From the NCBI RefSeq assembly GCF_042468235.1, contig NZ_CP170386.1, forward strand, positions 1,178,001 through 1,242,000: a stretch of DNA of 64,000 nt, read 5' to 3'. Under the pieces are notes generated by a model, which did not search any database, was not told the origin of the DNA, and saw nothing but the letters and a program-made list of their open reading frames with translations. This document shows, one piece after another, positions 16,416-25,576 of this stretch. The DNA comes from Lonepinella sp042468235 (GTDB lineage Bacteria > Pseudomonadota > Gammaproteobacteria > Enterobacterales > Pasteurellaceae). Each line of letters opens with the position of its first letter. Positions within the stretch are counted from its first letter, which is position 1. A program made the position numbers and the translations under genes.

Positions 16416-16673
16416 TTAATTCATTGAGTGTAATAGGCGATCACGTTTCCATTTTTCCACGCTATAGGTTTTAATAGTTAATGCATGGATTTCGCCTGTA
16501 GTAAAATATTCCATTAATGGTGCATAAATCGTCTGTTGTTGTTTTACACGAGATAATGCAGCAATTTCATCATTCACCACAATTACGCCAAAATGGGCAT
16601 TTTCGCCTTGAGCATAAATTTCTGAAAGATTGAGTTTTTCTTTCAAAATCTCTTCAATTTTTTTCGGTTCCAT
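16416..16673 (-). CDS. ibaG: BolA-family protein IbaG
   Basis: An 85-residue BolA-like protein; the family binds monothiol glutaredoxins with a shared [2Fe-2S] cluster and supports iron-sulfur trafficking and acid tolerance. AHFGVIVVNDEIAALSRVKQ carries the BolA-fold core with the conserved His. TTGEIHALTIKTYSVEKWK is the C-terminal family signature. It lies between mlaB and murA, its usual place (E. coli yrbA). Confidence 0.93.
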   Translation of the reverse strand: MEPKKIEEILKEKLNLSEIYAQGENAHFGVIVVNDEIAALSRVKQQQTIYAPLMEYFTTGEIHALTIKTYSVEKWKRDRLLHSMN

Positions 16674-16688
16674 AATTTCTCAATAAAG

Positions 16689-17036
16689 TTAATTTTTTAA
16701 AATAAAAGGCGTTAACCAATCGTTCAAATTAAATAAATCAGCCAAAGTTAATAATTGCTTTGGTATATTTGTTAAGACTATTTTATGTTCAGATGCTTTA
16801 ATTTTTTTACAATAAGCAATCAAATCACATAATAACGCAAATCCAGCACTATCTATACGCTTGATTTGTGCCAGATCCCATAAAATATCTTTATCGGCAA
16901 TTTGCTTTTCTGATAAAAAAGTTAAACGTTGTTGCCATAACGGTAACAACGTATCACGAGATAACTCTCCGATTAATCGGAGCGTTATTTTATCATCATT
17001 TTGCACTGCCGACCATGTTAGTTTTTCAGCTTGCAT
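16689..17036 (-). CDS. mlaB: STAS-domain subunit MlaB
   Basis: MlaB is the small cytoplasmic STAS protein that binds the ATPase MlaF and stabilises the MlaFEDB phospholipid transporter. The 115 residues show ILWDLAQIKRIDSAGFALLCDL, the STAS loop with the conserved Asp-Ser-Ala-Gly. It starts 8 bp after mlaC. Sequence conservation in this family is low, so the assignment rests on the STAS motif and operon position. Confidence 0.92.
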   Translation of the reverse strand: MQAEKLTWSAVQNDDKITLRLIGELSRDTLLPLWQQRLTFLSEKQIADKDILWDLAQIKRIDSAGFALLCDLIAYCKKIKASEHKIVLTNIPKQLLTLADLFNLNDWLTPFILKN

Positions 17037-17044
17037 ATTGAATA

Positions 17045-17674
17045 TTATTTCTTAATGGTGACTGGCACAGCGGCCGCTTTTAATACTTGAGCAGTTAACG
17101 CATCAATACCGTCTTTACGTAAAATGTTACTCCACTCTTGTTTTTTAGTTTCCACCATACTCACACCTTCAGCAGACATATCATAAACTTGCCATTGACC
17201 AGATTTACTATTTTTACGCCACTGGAACGTTAAATTTACTGGTTGGCTTTGCATTAATTTTACTTTTACACTCGCTTGACTATCACCATTCATTTGCGCC
17301 GGTTGCACTTGTGCTTCCTGACCGGTGTATAGCGTTAAAGCCTGCGCATAAGCTTGTTCAATAAACTGATCAAATGCAGAGAAGAATTTCTCACGTTGCT
17401 CTGGCGTAGTAGATCTAAAATACTGACCTAACACCAAAGAACCAGCGTAATTAACATGCACATAAGGCATTAAATCTTTACGTACCAAACTTTTTAACAC
17501 ATTTGGATCCGCTTTAATTTGAGGATTTTGTGCTTTCAAATCAGCAAATAAAGTATTTGCTGCTTTTTGAGTTAATTCATAAGGACCTTCTGCCGCCATT
17601 ACACTTTGAACAGCAAAAAGTGCGGTTGCCACAACAACCATTTTTGATAACCATTGTTTAATTTGAATCTTCAT
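17045..17674 (-). CDS. mlaC: Periplasmic phospholipid-binding protein MlaC
   Basis: MlaC ferries phospholipids between the outer-membrane MlaA complex and MlaFEDB. The 209 residues begin with a Sec signal (MVVVATALFAVQSVMAAEGP, cleavage near residue 28). NVLKSLVRKDLMPYVHVNYA and EQREKFFSAFDQFIEQAYAQ are typical of the family. An uptake signal lies in the signal-peptide region. MlaA is not in the window. Confidence 0.96.
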   Translation of the reverse strand: MKIQIKQWLSKMVVVATALFAVQSVMAAEGPYELTQKAANTLFADLKAQNPQIKADPNVLKSLVRKDLMPYVHVNYAGSLVLGQYFRSTTPEQREKFFSAFDQFIEQAYAQALTLYTGQEAQVQPAQMNGDSQASVKVKLMQSQPVNLTFQWRKNSKSGQWQVYDMSAEGVSMVETKKQEWSNILRKDGIDALTAQVLKAAAVPVTIKK

Positions 17675-17714
17675 AAAAACTCCTATTAAAATTGCTTTCC
17701 TAACCTAAATTAAA

Positions 17715-18221
17715 TTATTCAACTGCTGGTGTGTCAAGCGTTGATTCTTCTTTTTGGTCCTTATCACCATATAAGAATTGACCAATAAGATCTTCTAATA
17801 CCACTGCTGATTTCGTATCAAAAACTTTACTGCCTTCTTTCAGCATAGGGGTTTCACCATCATCAAATCCAACACTTAAAGAGATATATTGTTCACCTAA
17901 TAAACCAGACGTTTTAATTGAAAGTGAACTGTTATCTGGAATTTGGTCATATTCTTCGTTTACAGCAATAGTCACGTTCGGTAAATAAGTTTGTTCATCC
18001 AGTGAAATATCTGTTACACGCCCAATGACAACCCCTCCAATTTTTAATGGTGCGCGCACTTTTAGACCACCGATATTATCAAAAGTTGCAGAGATGTTAT
18101 AAGACTTTTGTTCGCCAAAACCTTGTACATTGGTTACTTTTAAGCCCATAAATACTAATGCCCCAATACCGAGTAACAAAAATAAACCTACCCAGAACTC
18201 ATATTTAATTGTTTGTCGCAT
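17715..18221 (-). CDS. mlaD: MCE-domain phospholipid transporter subunit MlaD
   Basis: MlaD forms the hexameric periplasmic ring of MlaFEDB. The 168 residues have one N-terminal anchor (EFWVGLFLLLGIGALVFMGL). An MCE domain follows (NISATFDNIGGLKVRAPLKI, then GGVVIGRV and YDQIPDNSSLSIKTSGLLGE). The acidic tail (GDKDQKEESTL) is variable. It starts 30 bp after mlaE. Confidence 0.97.
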   Translation of the reverse strand: MRQTIKYEFWVGLFLLLGIGALVFMGLKVTNVQGFGEQKSYNISATFDNIGGLKVRAPLKIGGVVIGRVTDISLDEQTYLPNVTIAVNEEYDQIPDNSSLSIKTSGLLGEQYISLSVGFDDGETPMLKEGSKVFDTKSAVVLEDLIGQFLYGDKDQKEESTLDTPAVE

Positions 18222-18251
18222 AATTTATACCTAATAAAAAAGAAATCTTAG

Positions 18252-19031
18252 TTAACCGCCAAACATCATTGCGGTTAATACAAAGTCTAAACCTAATACT
18301 AATAATGATGCATTTACTACGGTTTTCGTAGTGGATTGGCTAATGCCTTCTGATGTTGGCACACAATCATAACCGTTAAATAATGCAATCCAAACTACTG
18401 CAAAAGCAAATACGATACTCTTAATAAAGCCATACCATAAATCTTGCACGGAAACTGCATTTTGCATCACCGACCAGAAACTACCATCGTCAATACCTTT
18501 CCAATTAACTCCCACTAACGCACCACCAATCACACCCACTGCGGTAAATAACACAGCTAAAATCGGCATGGAAATAATTCCAGCCCAAAAACGTGGTGCA
18601 ATCACACGGCGTAAAGGATCCACCGCCATCATTTCAAGGCTAGAAAGCTGTTCAGTAGCTTTCATTAAACCAATTTCAGCGGTTAATGCAGAGCCCGCCC
18701 GACCTGCAAATAATAATGCCGTAACAACAGGTCCTAACTCACGCAATAAGGATAGTGCCACTAACTGCCCAACATTGGCTTCTGCAGCAAAATCCACTAA
18801 CACTACATAGCCCTGTAATCCCAGAACCATACCGATAAAAAATCCCGAAAGCAAAATAATTAGTAAGGATTGTACCCCTAAAACATGTAGCTGCTTGATT
18901 AATAATGGGGTATGTTTACGAAATTGTGGCTTACCAACTAGTGCGCCCCACAACATAAACCCAGAACGCCCTAAAGCTTGTACGGAGCTTATGGTGGTTC
19001 GCCCCAATGCAGAGATTAATTTCACCATCAT
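18252..19031 (-). CDS. mlaE: Phospholipid transporter permease MlaE
   Basis: MlaE is the inner-membrane permease of the Mla ABC system. The 259 residues contain five to six hydrophobic helices. FFIGMVLGLQGYVVL, ELGPVVTALLFAGRAGSALT and AEIGLMKATEQLSSLEMMAV are permease-family blocks, the last being the ATPase-coupling helix. The start overlaps the mlaF stop by 4 bp (ATGA); a second ATG one codon later is possible. Confidence 0.97.
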   Translation of the reverse strand: MMVKLISALGRTTISSVQALGRSGFMLWGALVGKPQFRKHTPLLIKQLHVLGVQSLLIILLSGFFIGMVLGLQGYVVLVDFAAEANVGQLVALSLLRELGPVVTALLFAGRAGSALTAEIGLMKATEQLSSLEMMAVDPLRRVIAPRFWAGIISMPILAVLFTAVGVIGGALVGVNWKGIDDGSFWSVMQNAVSVQDLWYGFIKSIVFAFAVVWIALFNGYDCVPTSEGISQSTTKTVVNASLLVLGLDFVLTAMMFGG

Positions 19032-19837
19032 TTAAATAAATCTCCTATGCTATCCTTGGCAGGGAAATGGAAATGTACGGGTCCATCTTCTTGCCCTTGA
19101 ATAAATTGAACCACTTGAGGATCAGCACTTTTTAATAAAATATCGGGTGTACCTTCGGCAATTACACGTTTATCGGCTATAATATAAGCATAATCTGCAA
19201 TACTCAATACTTCCTGCACATCGTGAGAAACCACAATAGAAGTTAAATCCAAAGCTTCATTTAAGCGTTTAATTAAACTAATGATCACCCCCATACTAAT
19301 CGGATCCTGTCCAGTAAAAGGTTCATCATACATAATTAAATCTGGATCGAGAGCAATCGTCCGGGCTAGTGCTGCACGACGAGCCATGCCACCTGATAAT
19401 TCAGACGGCATTAAATCTGCCGCTCCACGCAATCCTACAGATTCTAATTTCATCAGTACAATTTTACGAATCAATTCCTCCGGTAAACGAGTATGCTCCC
19501 GAATAGGAAAAGCGACGTTATCAAAAGTAGAAATATCCGTAAATAAAGCACCTGACTGAAACAGCATTCCCATACGTTGACGCACTTTATAAAGTTCAGC
19601 ATTTGACATTTTACAAATATCAGAACCATCAAATAAAATCTCACCTTGCTCTGGGATGAGTTGTCCACCGATTAATTTTAATAAGGTGGTTTTACCAATA
19701 CCCGACGGTCCCATAATGGCGGTAATTTTGCCTTTGGCAACCCGCAAATTAAGATCATCGTAGATAAGACGCTCACCCCGTCTAAACGTGAGATTTTTCA
19801 CTTCAATTAGTGCTTTCTCACTCATTTTATTTTCCAT
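19028..19837 (-). CDS. mlaF: Phospholipid transporter ATPase MlaF
   Basis: MlaF is the ABC ATPase of the Mla transporter. Walker A is GPSGIGKTTLLKL, the signature is LSGGMARRAALART, Walker B is DLIMYDEPF and the H-loop is SHDVQEV. An Mla-specific C-terminal tail (VHFHFPAKDSIGDLF) is present. The ATG at 19837 gives 269 residues; a second ATG at 19825 (MSEKALIEV) with GGAA before it may be the true start. It heads the mlaFEDCB-ibaG-murA operon. Confidence 0.97.
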   Translation of the reverse strand: MENKMSEKALIEVKNLTFRRGERLIYDDLNLRVAKGKITAIMGPSGIGKTTLLKLIGGQLIPEQGEILFDGSDICKMSNAELYKVRQRMGMLFQSGALFTDISTFDNVAFPIREHTRLPEELIRKIVLMKLESVGLRGAADLMPSELSGGMARRAALARTIALDPDLIMYDEPFTGQDPISMGVIISLIKRLNEALDLTSIVVSHDVQEVLSIADYAYIIADKRVIAEGTPDILLKSADPQVVQFIQGQEDGPVHFHFPAKDSIGDLFK

Positions 19838-19913
19838 TTCGTTTGTTTCATTCTGTTATCTTAGTCAAATTGCTCGTGTTTGGACTGTAAATCTTTCTAT
19901 TAGTTCAACACCA

Positions 19914-21257
19914 TTACATTTTGGCTTTTGGTCTAAGACCTTTCACTTCACTTATTATTATACCATCAGTCACAAAGGTTTGCATGGTTTGCCCTTGGGC
20001 CACTTGTTGTATTGAAACAATTGCCTTGCCTTGCTCATTTTCTGCAATCGCATAACCACGAGCTAACACTTTTAATGGGCTCAAGCTATCCATTTTGGCA
20101 CATAAATGTGCCAAGTAGTGCTGTTTATGAGCGACATTATTTTTTAACGCAAAATCTAACCGCACTTTCAACTGCCGAATATGCTGTTGTTGTTTTTGTA
20201 CCGTATAAAATAACGGATTATTATCCAATCTCTGACAAAGTGCGGTGAAATTATAACGTTTTTTTTCCACTATACGTTGTATCGCGTTATTTAAACGTTG
20301 CTCAAGCTGATTGTTTTTTTGTCGTTGCAAAATTAATTGAGCTTGTGGATGCTGATGTTGTAACCGCAATAACAAACGTTGTAATTGTTGTTGCTTCTGT
20401 TCAAAAATGCGATCTAACGCCCGATCTAAGCGTTGTCGTTGATTATCTATTTTATATAATAATTCTTGTTGATTACGACTGACCAGTTCAGCTGCCGCAG
20501 ACGGTGTCGGAGCTCGTAAATCCGCCACAAAATCCGCAATCGTCACATCAATCTCATGCCCCACTGCACTAATCACTGGCAAAATTGAATTGAAAATCGC
20601 TCGCGCAACCAATTCTTCATTAAAACACCAAAGATCTTCCAGGGAACCCCCGCCACGCCCGACAATCAGTACATCGACTTCTCGTCGTTGATTAGCTAAC
20701 TCGATCATTTGCACAATTTCAGTACTAGCTTCTTTGCCTTGTACTTGAGTAGGATAAATCACCACCTTTAAACTCGGATCACGACGTTTTAGAATTTGTA
20801 AAATATCCTGTAATGCCGCCCCAGTGGCAGAAGTCACTATGCCAACTGTTTGACAAAAGTGCGGTAAGTTTTTCTTAAGATGTTGTGCAAACAATCCTTC
20901 TGCTGCCAACTTCATTTTGAGCTGTTCAAATTTTTGTTGTAACAACCCATCACCGGCTGGATGCATACTTTCTAAAATAAGCTGATAATCACCACGTGCT
21001 TCATACAAACTCACCCCGGCTCGTACCAACACTTGCATTCCATTCTGAGGACGAAAATTCACTCGTTGGGTTTTCATCCGCCACATAGCACAACGTACCT
21101 GTGCATTTTCATCTTTTAGAGTTAAATACCAGTGCCCTGATACCGGTTGAGTAAAATTTGAAATTTCACCCGTCAACCAAACTGCACCTAATTGCCCTTC
21201 AAGCAAATTACGTACTGCACTATTTAATTGACTAACAGAAAAAATATTTTGTTGCAT
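19914..21257 (-). CDS. xseA: Exodeoxyribonuclease VII large subunit
   Basis: XseA is the catalytic subunit of exonuclease VII, which degrades single-stranded DNA to oligonucleotides with XseB. The 447 residues have an N-terminal OB-fold (VWLTGEISNFTQPVSGHWYL), a nuclease domain with GIVTSATGAALQDIL and VGRGGGSLEDLWCFN, and a long Gln/Arg-rich coiled coil (about residues 270-390). Three exact uptake signals lie in this gene. xseB is not adjacent. Confidence 0.97.
   Translation of the reverse strand: MQQNIFSVSQLNSAVRNLLEGQLGAVWLTGEISNFTQPVSGHWYLTLKDENAQVRCAMWRMKTQRVNFRPQNGMQVLVRAGVSLYEARGDYQLILESMHPAGDGLLQQKFEQLKMKLAAEGLFAQHLKKNLPHFCQTVGIVTSATGAALQDILQILKRRDPSLKVVIYPTQVQGKEASTEIVQMIELANQRREVDVLIVGRGGGSLEDLWCFNEELVARAIFNSILPVISAVGHEIDVTIADFVADLRAPTPSAAAELVSRNQQELLYKIDNQRQRLDRALDRIFEQKQQQLQRLLLRLQHQHPQAQLILQRQKNNQLEQRLNNAIQRIVEKKRYNFTALCQRLDNNPLFYTVQKQQQHIRQLKVRLDFALKNNVAHKQHYLAHLCAKMDSLSPLKVLARGYAIAENEQGKAIVSIQQVAQGQTMQTFVTDGIIISEVKGLRPKAKM
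20159..20865. repeat. Cluster of three DNA uptake signal sequences inside xseA
   Basis: Exact AAGTGCGGT cores or complements occur at 20159-20167 (reverse), 20238-20246 (forward) and 20857-20865 (forward). These are samples of roughly 40 exact copies seen by eye across the window, for example 916, 1529, 3195, 29871, 29900, 44690 and 44708. This is the Hin-type signal used by pasteurellacean DNA uptake. Confidence 0.9.
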
Positions 21258-21280
21258 AGCGTAAGATAAAATATTCCTAT

Positions 21281-21309
21281 AAAAAATCCGATGGCAAGCA
21301 TCGGATTTT
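21281..21309 (-). terminator. Intrinsic terminator after rne
   Basis: AAAATCCGATG (21283-21293) pairs with CATCGGATTTT (21299-21309) around a five-base loop. On the reverse strand the stem runs into a T tract. It separates rne from xseA. Confidence 0.85.
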
Positions 21310-21313
21310 AACG

Positions 21314-24196
21314 TTATTCAGCTTGTGCCTTGGTCGGCTCACTAAACACATGACTGACTGCACTATGATGTCCCGCCGAACCTTTACCATGGAAATAATA
21401 ACGACTGTCTTTCCATTGGACGATCTCATAGGCTGGATTCAATTCCGCACTGGCTTTCGCTAAGGTCATTTCAGCGTTAACATGTTGTACAGCAGATACC
21501 GTCCCTAATCGACCATTGAAATGATAATCACGTTCTATTTTTTCTATAATTTCAATAGATTCTGCTACTTCCTCTGGCTCAACCGGCGTAACTTTTTGCT
21601 CGGCTTGTTGTTCAAGAATCCGTTGTTCTTCGTTTAAACGTTCCAAGGATTGCTGAACTTTTTTCTCCACTGCTTCATTCGCGGGTTGCGTCACAAAACC
21701 CAAAGGCTGGGTTGTCACCGTTTCTTCGTTAACCACCAATGACGTTGCTGGCACCACATCGCCGTTTATTTCCGGTTGCTCTTGTTGCTGTAACAATTCG
21801 TCAACAGATAAAAAATTACTTTCTTTGGCTTTTTGCACCGCACTATAATCAATACAAACTTTACCACTGGCGAATTCAGGCGAAGCTACCGCAGCAAATA
21901 ACGGCATCGGTGACAGATTTTCTTGACGGCGACGACGTTGATTATTCACCCGTAAATGACGTGGTAAACGACGATTATTATTACGTTCACGACGTTCATT
22001 TTGTGGAACCGCGTTATCTACCGTGTTTTCCACAGGTTCACCCGTTACCTCTGCTTTCACTTTATTTTCTACGTTGTTTGGCGTACTTAACGCTTCGGCT
22101 ACAGGTGCAATGGTTATATTTTCCGCACTTTCAGCCACATCATTTCCCACTCGAACGCGTTTACGTAAATCACGTCGTTCTCTACGTTGACGAGTTGGTG
22201 CTTTTTCTTCTACCACCTCTGATGTTGTAGCCAGATCATCTTGTTTTTCACTTGTTTTAGCGACAACGCTAGCGTCTTCCTGCGCTTTACGGTTATTACG
22301 ACGATTATTACGTTCAGGACGTGATGATGCGGTTGTTTTTTCTGGCGTATTTTCATCGTTCAATTTTGCCAGTGTATTACGCTCGTTACGCTCATTACGA
22401 GTTTTTCGATTGTTACGACGATCGTTATTACGATTTTGCCGATTATGGTTATTTACTGGCTTTTCTTCCGGTTCCGGGGTACTTACAAATAATCCTTTTA
22501 ATCCTGTCCAAAGATAAGCAAAAATTGACGGTTTTACCTCTTCTTTGGTTTCAATAATTGGTGCAGCTTCTGAAATTGTCATGGATAACGCCGCAATTTC
22601 TGCCACATTTTCTGTTGCTGAATTATCCGCGTTAGTTGCGTTTGAAGTGTTTTCATTCGCAACATAAACATCCTCTTTTTCTTCGTATAATTTGGCTAAA
22701 TTGTAGCTTAATACACCTACATCTTCACCATCACGAGAACGCACCACTTTAAAGTGCGGTGTTTCCATCGCTTGATTTGGTGCCACCACCACATCTACAT
22801 TATGACGTTTTTCAATGCTTTGAATAGCTTGACGTTTTTCATTTAATAAATAGGACGCAATTTCCACTGGCACAATACATTGCACTTGCTTAGAATGTTC
22901 TTTTAACGCTTCTTCTTCAATTAAACGCAAAATAGAAAGCGATAAACTTTCATTATCACGTACTTTGCCAGTGCCTTGACAACGTGGGCAAATATGATGT
23001 GATGATTCCCCTAATGATGGGCTTAAACGCTGACGTGACATTTCCAACAAGCCAAAACGCGAAATGCGGCTAATTTGGATTCTGGCACGATCTTGACGTA
23101 CCGCATCACGCATACGATTTTCTACTTCACGTTGGTGACGAATCGGGGTCATATCAATGAAGTCAATCACGATTAAACCACCTAAGTCACGTAAACGTAA
23201 TTGACGAGCAATTTCATCTGCCGCTTCAAGATTGGTGTTTAATGCAGTTTCTTCAATATCCCCACCACGTGTTGAACGAGCAGAGTTGATGTCGATAGCC
23301 GTTAATGCTTCTGTCACATCAATCACAATCGAACCACCAGATGGTAAACGCACTTCACGTTGGAATGCGGATTCAATTTGCGATTCAATTTGATAATGGC
23401 TAAATAACGGGACTTCGCCTTGATATAATTTAATTCGGTTTAAAAAATCAGGACGTACTAATTTAATATGTGCTTTCGCTTTTTCGTAAATTTTCGGGCT
23501 ATCTACTAAAATTTCACCAATATCACGGCGTAAATAATCGCGGATCGCACGCACGATCACATCACTTTCTTGATGAATCAAAAATGGTGCAGGACGACTT
23601 TGTGAAACTTGTTTAATCGCTTCCCAATGGTGCAATAAGACTTTTAAGTCCCATTGTAATTCTTCAGATGATTTTCCTACCCCTGCGGTACGCACGATTA
23701 AACCTACGCCATCAGGCACTTCTAAAGAACTTAACGCATCTTTTAATTCAAGACGTTCATCCCCCTCAATACGGCGAGAAATACCTCCTGCTCTTGGGTT
23801 ATTAGGCATAATAACAAGGTAACTTCCAGCTAATGAAACAAATGTCGTTAACGCAGCACCTTTATTACCACGTTCTTCTTTGTTCACTTGCACGATCACT
23901 TCTTGCCCTTCTTTAATCACATCCTTGATATTCGGGCGACCGTTATAGCTATAACCTGCAGGAAAATATTCACGGGCAATTTCTTTCAACGGTAAAAAAC
24001 CGTGACGATCCACACCATAATCCACAAATGCGGCTTCAAGACTCGGTTCTACTCGAGTAATTTTCCCTTTGTAAATATTCGCTTTTTTTTGTTCGTGACC
24101 TGGACTTTCAATATCCAAATCAAATAGGCGTTGTCCATCGACTAACGCAACACGCAACTCCTCTTTTTGAGTTGCATTAATTAGCATTCTTTTCAT
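21314..24196 (-). CDS. rne: Ribonuclease E
   Basis: RNase E is the essential 5'-sensing endoribonuclease of mRNA decay and rRNA/tRNA processing and the degradosome scaffold. The 960 residues start MKRMLINATQKEELRVALVD. The S1 domain covers about residues 35-120. The DNase I-like site is ALTAIDINSARSTRGGD (first catalytic Asp) and VIDFIDM (second). The Zn-link is CPRCQGTG. The C-terminal third is disordered, with Arg-rich RNA-binding blocks (ERRERNNNRRLPRHLRVN), ending AVSHVFSEPTKAQAE. The ATG is followed upstream by about 400 bp of leader shared with divergent rluC. Confidence 0.97.
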   Translation of the reverse strand: MKRMLINATQKEELRVALVDGQRLFDLDIESPGHEQKKANIYKGKITRVEPSLEAAFVDYGVDRHGFLPLKEIAREYFPAGYSYNGRPNIKDVIKEGQEVIVQVNKEERGNKGAALTTFVSLAGSYLVIMPNNPRAGGISRRIEGDERLELKDALSSLEVPDGVGLIVRTAGVGKSSEELQWDLKVLLHHWEAIKQVSQSRPAPFLIHQESDVIVRAIRDYLRRDIGEILVDSPKIYEKAKAHIKLVRPDFLNRIKLYQGEVPLFSHYQIESQIESAFQREVRLPSGGSIVIDVTEALTAIDINSARSTRGGDIEETALNTNLEAADEIARQLRLRDLGGLIVIDFIDMTPIRHQREVENRMRDAVRQDRARIQISRISRFGLLEMSRQRLSPSLGESSHHICPRCQGTGKVRDNESLSLSILRLIEEEALKEHSKQVQCIVPVEIASYLLNEKRQAIQSIEKRHNVDVVVAPNQAMETPHFKVVRSRDGEDVGVLSYNLAKLYEEKEDVYVANENTSNATNADNSATENVAEIAALSMTISEAAPIIETKEEVKPSIFAYLWTGLKGLFVSTPEPEEKPVNNHNRQNRNNDRRNNRKTRNERNERNTLAKLNDENTPEKTTASSRPERNNRRNNRKAQEDASVVAKTSEKQDDLATTSEVVEEKAPTRQRRERRDLRKRVRVGNDVAESAENITIAPVAEALSTPNNVENKVKAEVTGEPVENTVDNAVPQNERRERNNNRRLPRHLRVNNQRRRRQENLSPMPLFAAVASPEFASGKVCIDYSAVQKAKESNFLSVDELLQQQEQPEINGDVVPATSLVVNEETVTTQPLGFVTQPANEAVEKKVQQSLERLNEEQRILEQQAEQKVTPVEPEEVAESIEIIEKIERDYHFNGRLGTVSAVQHVNAEMTLAKASAELNPAYEIVQWKDSRYYFHGKGSAGHHSAVSHVFSEPTKAQAE

Positions 24197-24607
24197 TGTA
24201 AAAATTTTCTCATTTTTATTTTTTAAAATAATTCAATTAAAAAAGACCGCACTTTTGCATAAAATTAAGCAAATTAACTACAATCGACCTCGTGTTTTTC
24301 GTCCCTGTCGTTCATCTCGACCGTCAAAGACTGGGTGCATTGATTGAGCTATCGATAAGTTGTACCTAAATATGTATCTTTACTCGGTACGCGATAAAGC
24401 GGTAATTTAATCACACATTTCGTTAAAAATTAATGTCTTATGTCTAAACTGCATTAATCTAAAATTTAACAAAACTTAGTTAATTTTGCCTAGGCAAAAT
24501 CTGTATTATTATGGACGCAATACAGCTTTTTAGCAAGGTATTTCAGTAATTTTAATTATTTGTTAATTATGCTAGAATTCTCCTAATTTTTCTTAAAAAA
24601 CAATTTT
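24197..24607. other. Divergent rne/rluC intergenic region, candidate rne 5' leader
   Basis: This 411-bp gap holds both promoters. On the reverse strand it probably encodes the long rne leader, which in enterobacteria folds into hairpins that let RNase E autoregulate. I see an uptake signal near 24247, a short block with repeated TCGACC (about 24284-24322) and a TATCGATA palindrome near 24350, but could not confirm the conserved rne5 fold. No ORF of note is present. TATGCTAGAATTC near 24570 could hold the rluC -10 element. Confidence 0.4.
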
Positions 24608-25576
24608 ATGACAAACCAAACCAACAACATTATTAACGCTTCGGTCAAGATGCTGGAAATTTCAGAAGATGAATCGGGGCAGCGGATTGACAATTATTTA
24701 TTGAGTAAACTCAAAGGGGTACCCAAAAGCCTAATTTATCGCATTGTTCGCAAAGGCGAAGTGCGAGTCAATAAAGGGCGAATTAAACCTGAATATAAAT
24801 TACAAGCTGGAGATGTGGTTCGAGTACCCCCAGTTCGTATATCCGAGAAAGAACAATCCCCCATTTCCACCAAGTTGAATAAAGTGGCTCAATTAGAAAG
24901 CCAAATTATTTTTGAAGATGATTGTTTGTTAGTCATCAATAAACCCTCTGGCATCGCAGTACACGGTGGTAGTGGTTTAAGTTTTGGGGTTATTGAAGGG
25001 TTACGAGCTTTACGTCCTGATGCACGTTTTTTAGAATTAGTCCATCGTATTGACCGTGATACATCAGGCATTTTGTTAGTAGCAAAAAAACGCTCCGCCT
25101 TACGTAGTTTACATGAACAATTACGTAACAAAATTGTACAAAAAGAATACTTGGCACTAGTGCGTGGACAATGGCAATCGCATGTTAAAACGATCCAAGC
25201 CCCTTTATTAAAGAATGAACTCGCTAGTGGTGAACGCATTGTTAAAGTCAGTGAACAAGGTAAACCAAGTGAAACGCATTTTAGTATTGAAGAACGATAT
25301 AACAATGCGACCCTAGTCAAGGCATCACCGATTACAGGAAGAACCCATCAAATTCGGGTACACACCTTGTATGCTGGACACCCGATTGCCCTTGATGATA
25401 AATACGGTGATCAAAAATTTGATCAAGAAATGACCGCACTTGGTTTAGATCGTTTATTTTTACATGCGTTTAGTATTCGTTTTGAACATCCTAAAACAGG
25501 GGAAACCTTACGCTTAAACGCACCATTAGACGATAGAATGAAAAAAGTTTTACAAAAATTACGAGAACAACAATGA
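24608..25576 (+). CDS. rluC: 23S rRNA pseudouridine synthase RluC
   Basis: RluC makes pseudouridines 955, 2504 and 2580 of 23S rRNA. The 322 residues have an N-terminal S4 RNA-binding domain (GQRIDNYLLSKLKGVPKSLI, then YRIVRKGEVRVN). The RluA-family catalytic motif is HRIDRDTSGILLV with the nucleophilic Asp. GRTHQIRVHTLYAGHPIALD is the downstream family block. It is divergent from rne, the same pairing as in E. coli and Haemophilus, and overlaps the next gene by 4 bp. Confidence 0.96.
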   Translation: MTNQTNNIINASVKMLEISEDESGQRIDNYLLSKLKGVPKSLIYRIVRKGEVRVNKGRIKPEYKLQAGDVVRVPPVRISEKEQSPISTKLNKVAQLESQIIFEDDCLLVINKPSGIAVHGGSGLSFGVIEGLRALRPDARFLELVHRIDRDTSGILLVAKKRSALRSLHEQLRNKIVQKEYLALVRGQWQSHVKTIQAPLLKNELASGERIVKVSEQGKPSETHFSIEERYNNATLVKASPITGRTHQIRVHTLYAGHPIALDDKYGDQKFDQEMTALGLDRLFLHAFSIRFEHPKTGETLRLNAPLDDRMKKVLQKLREQQ

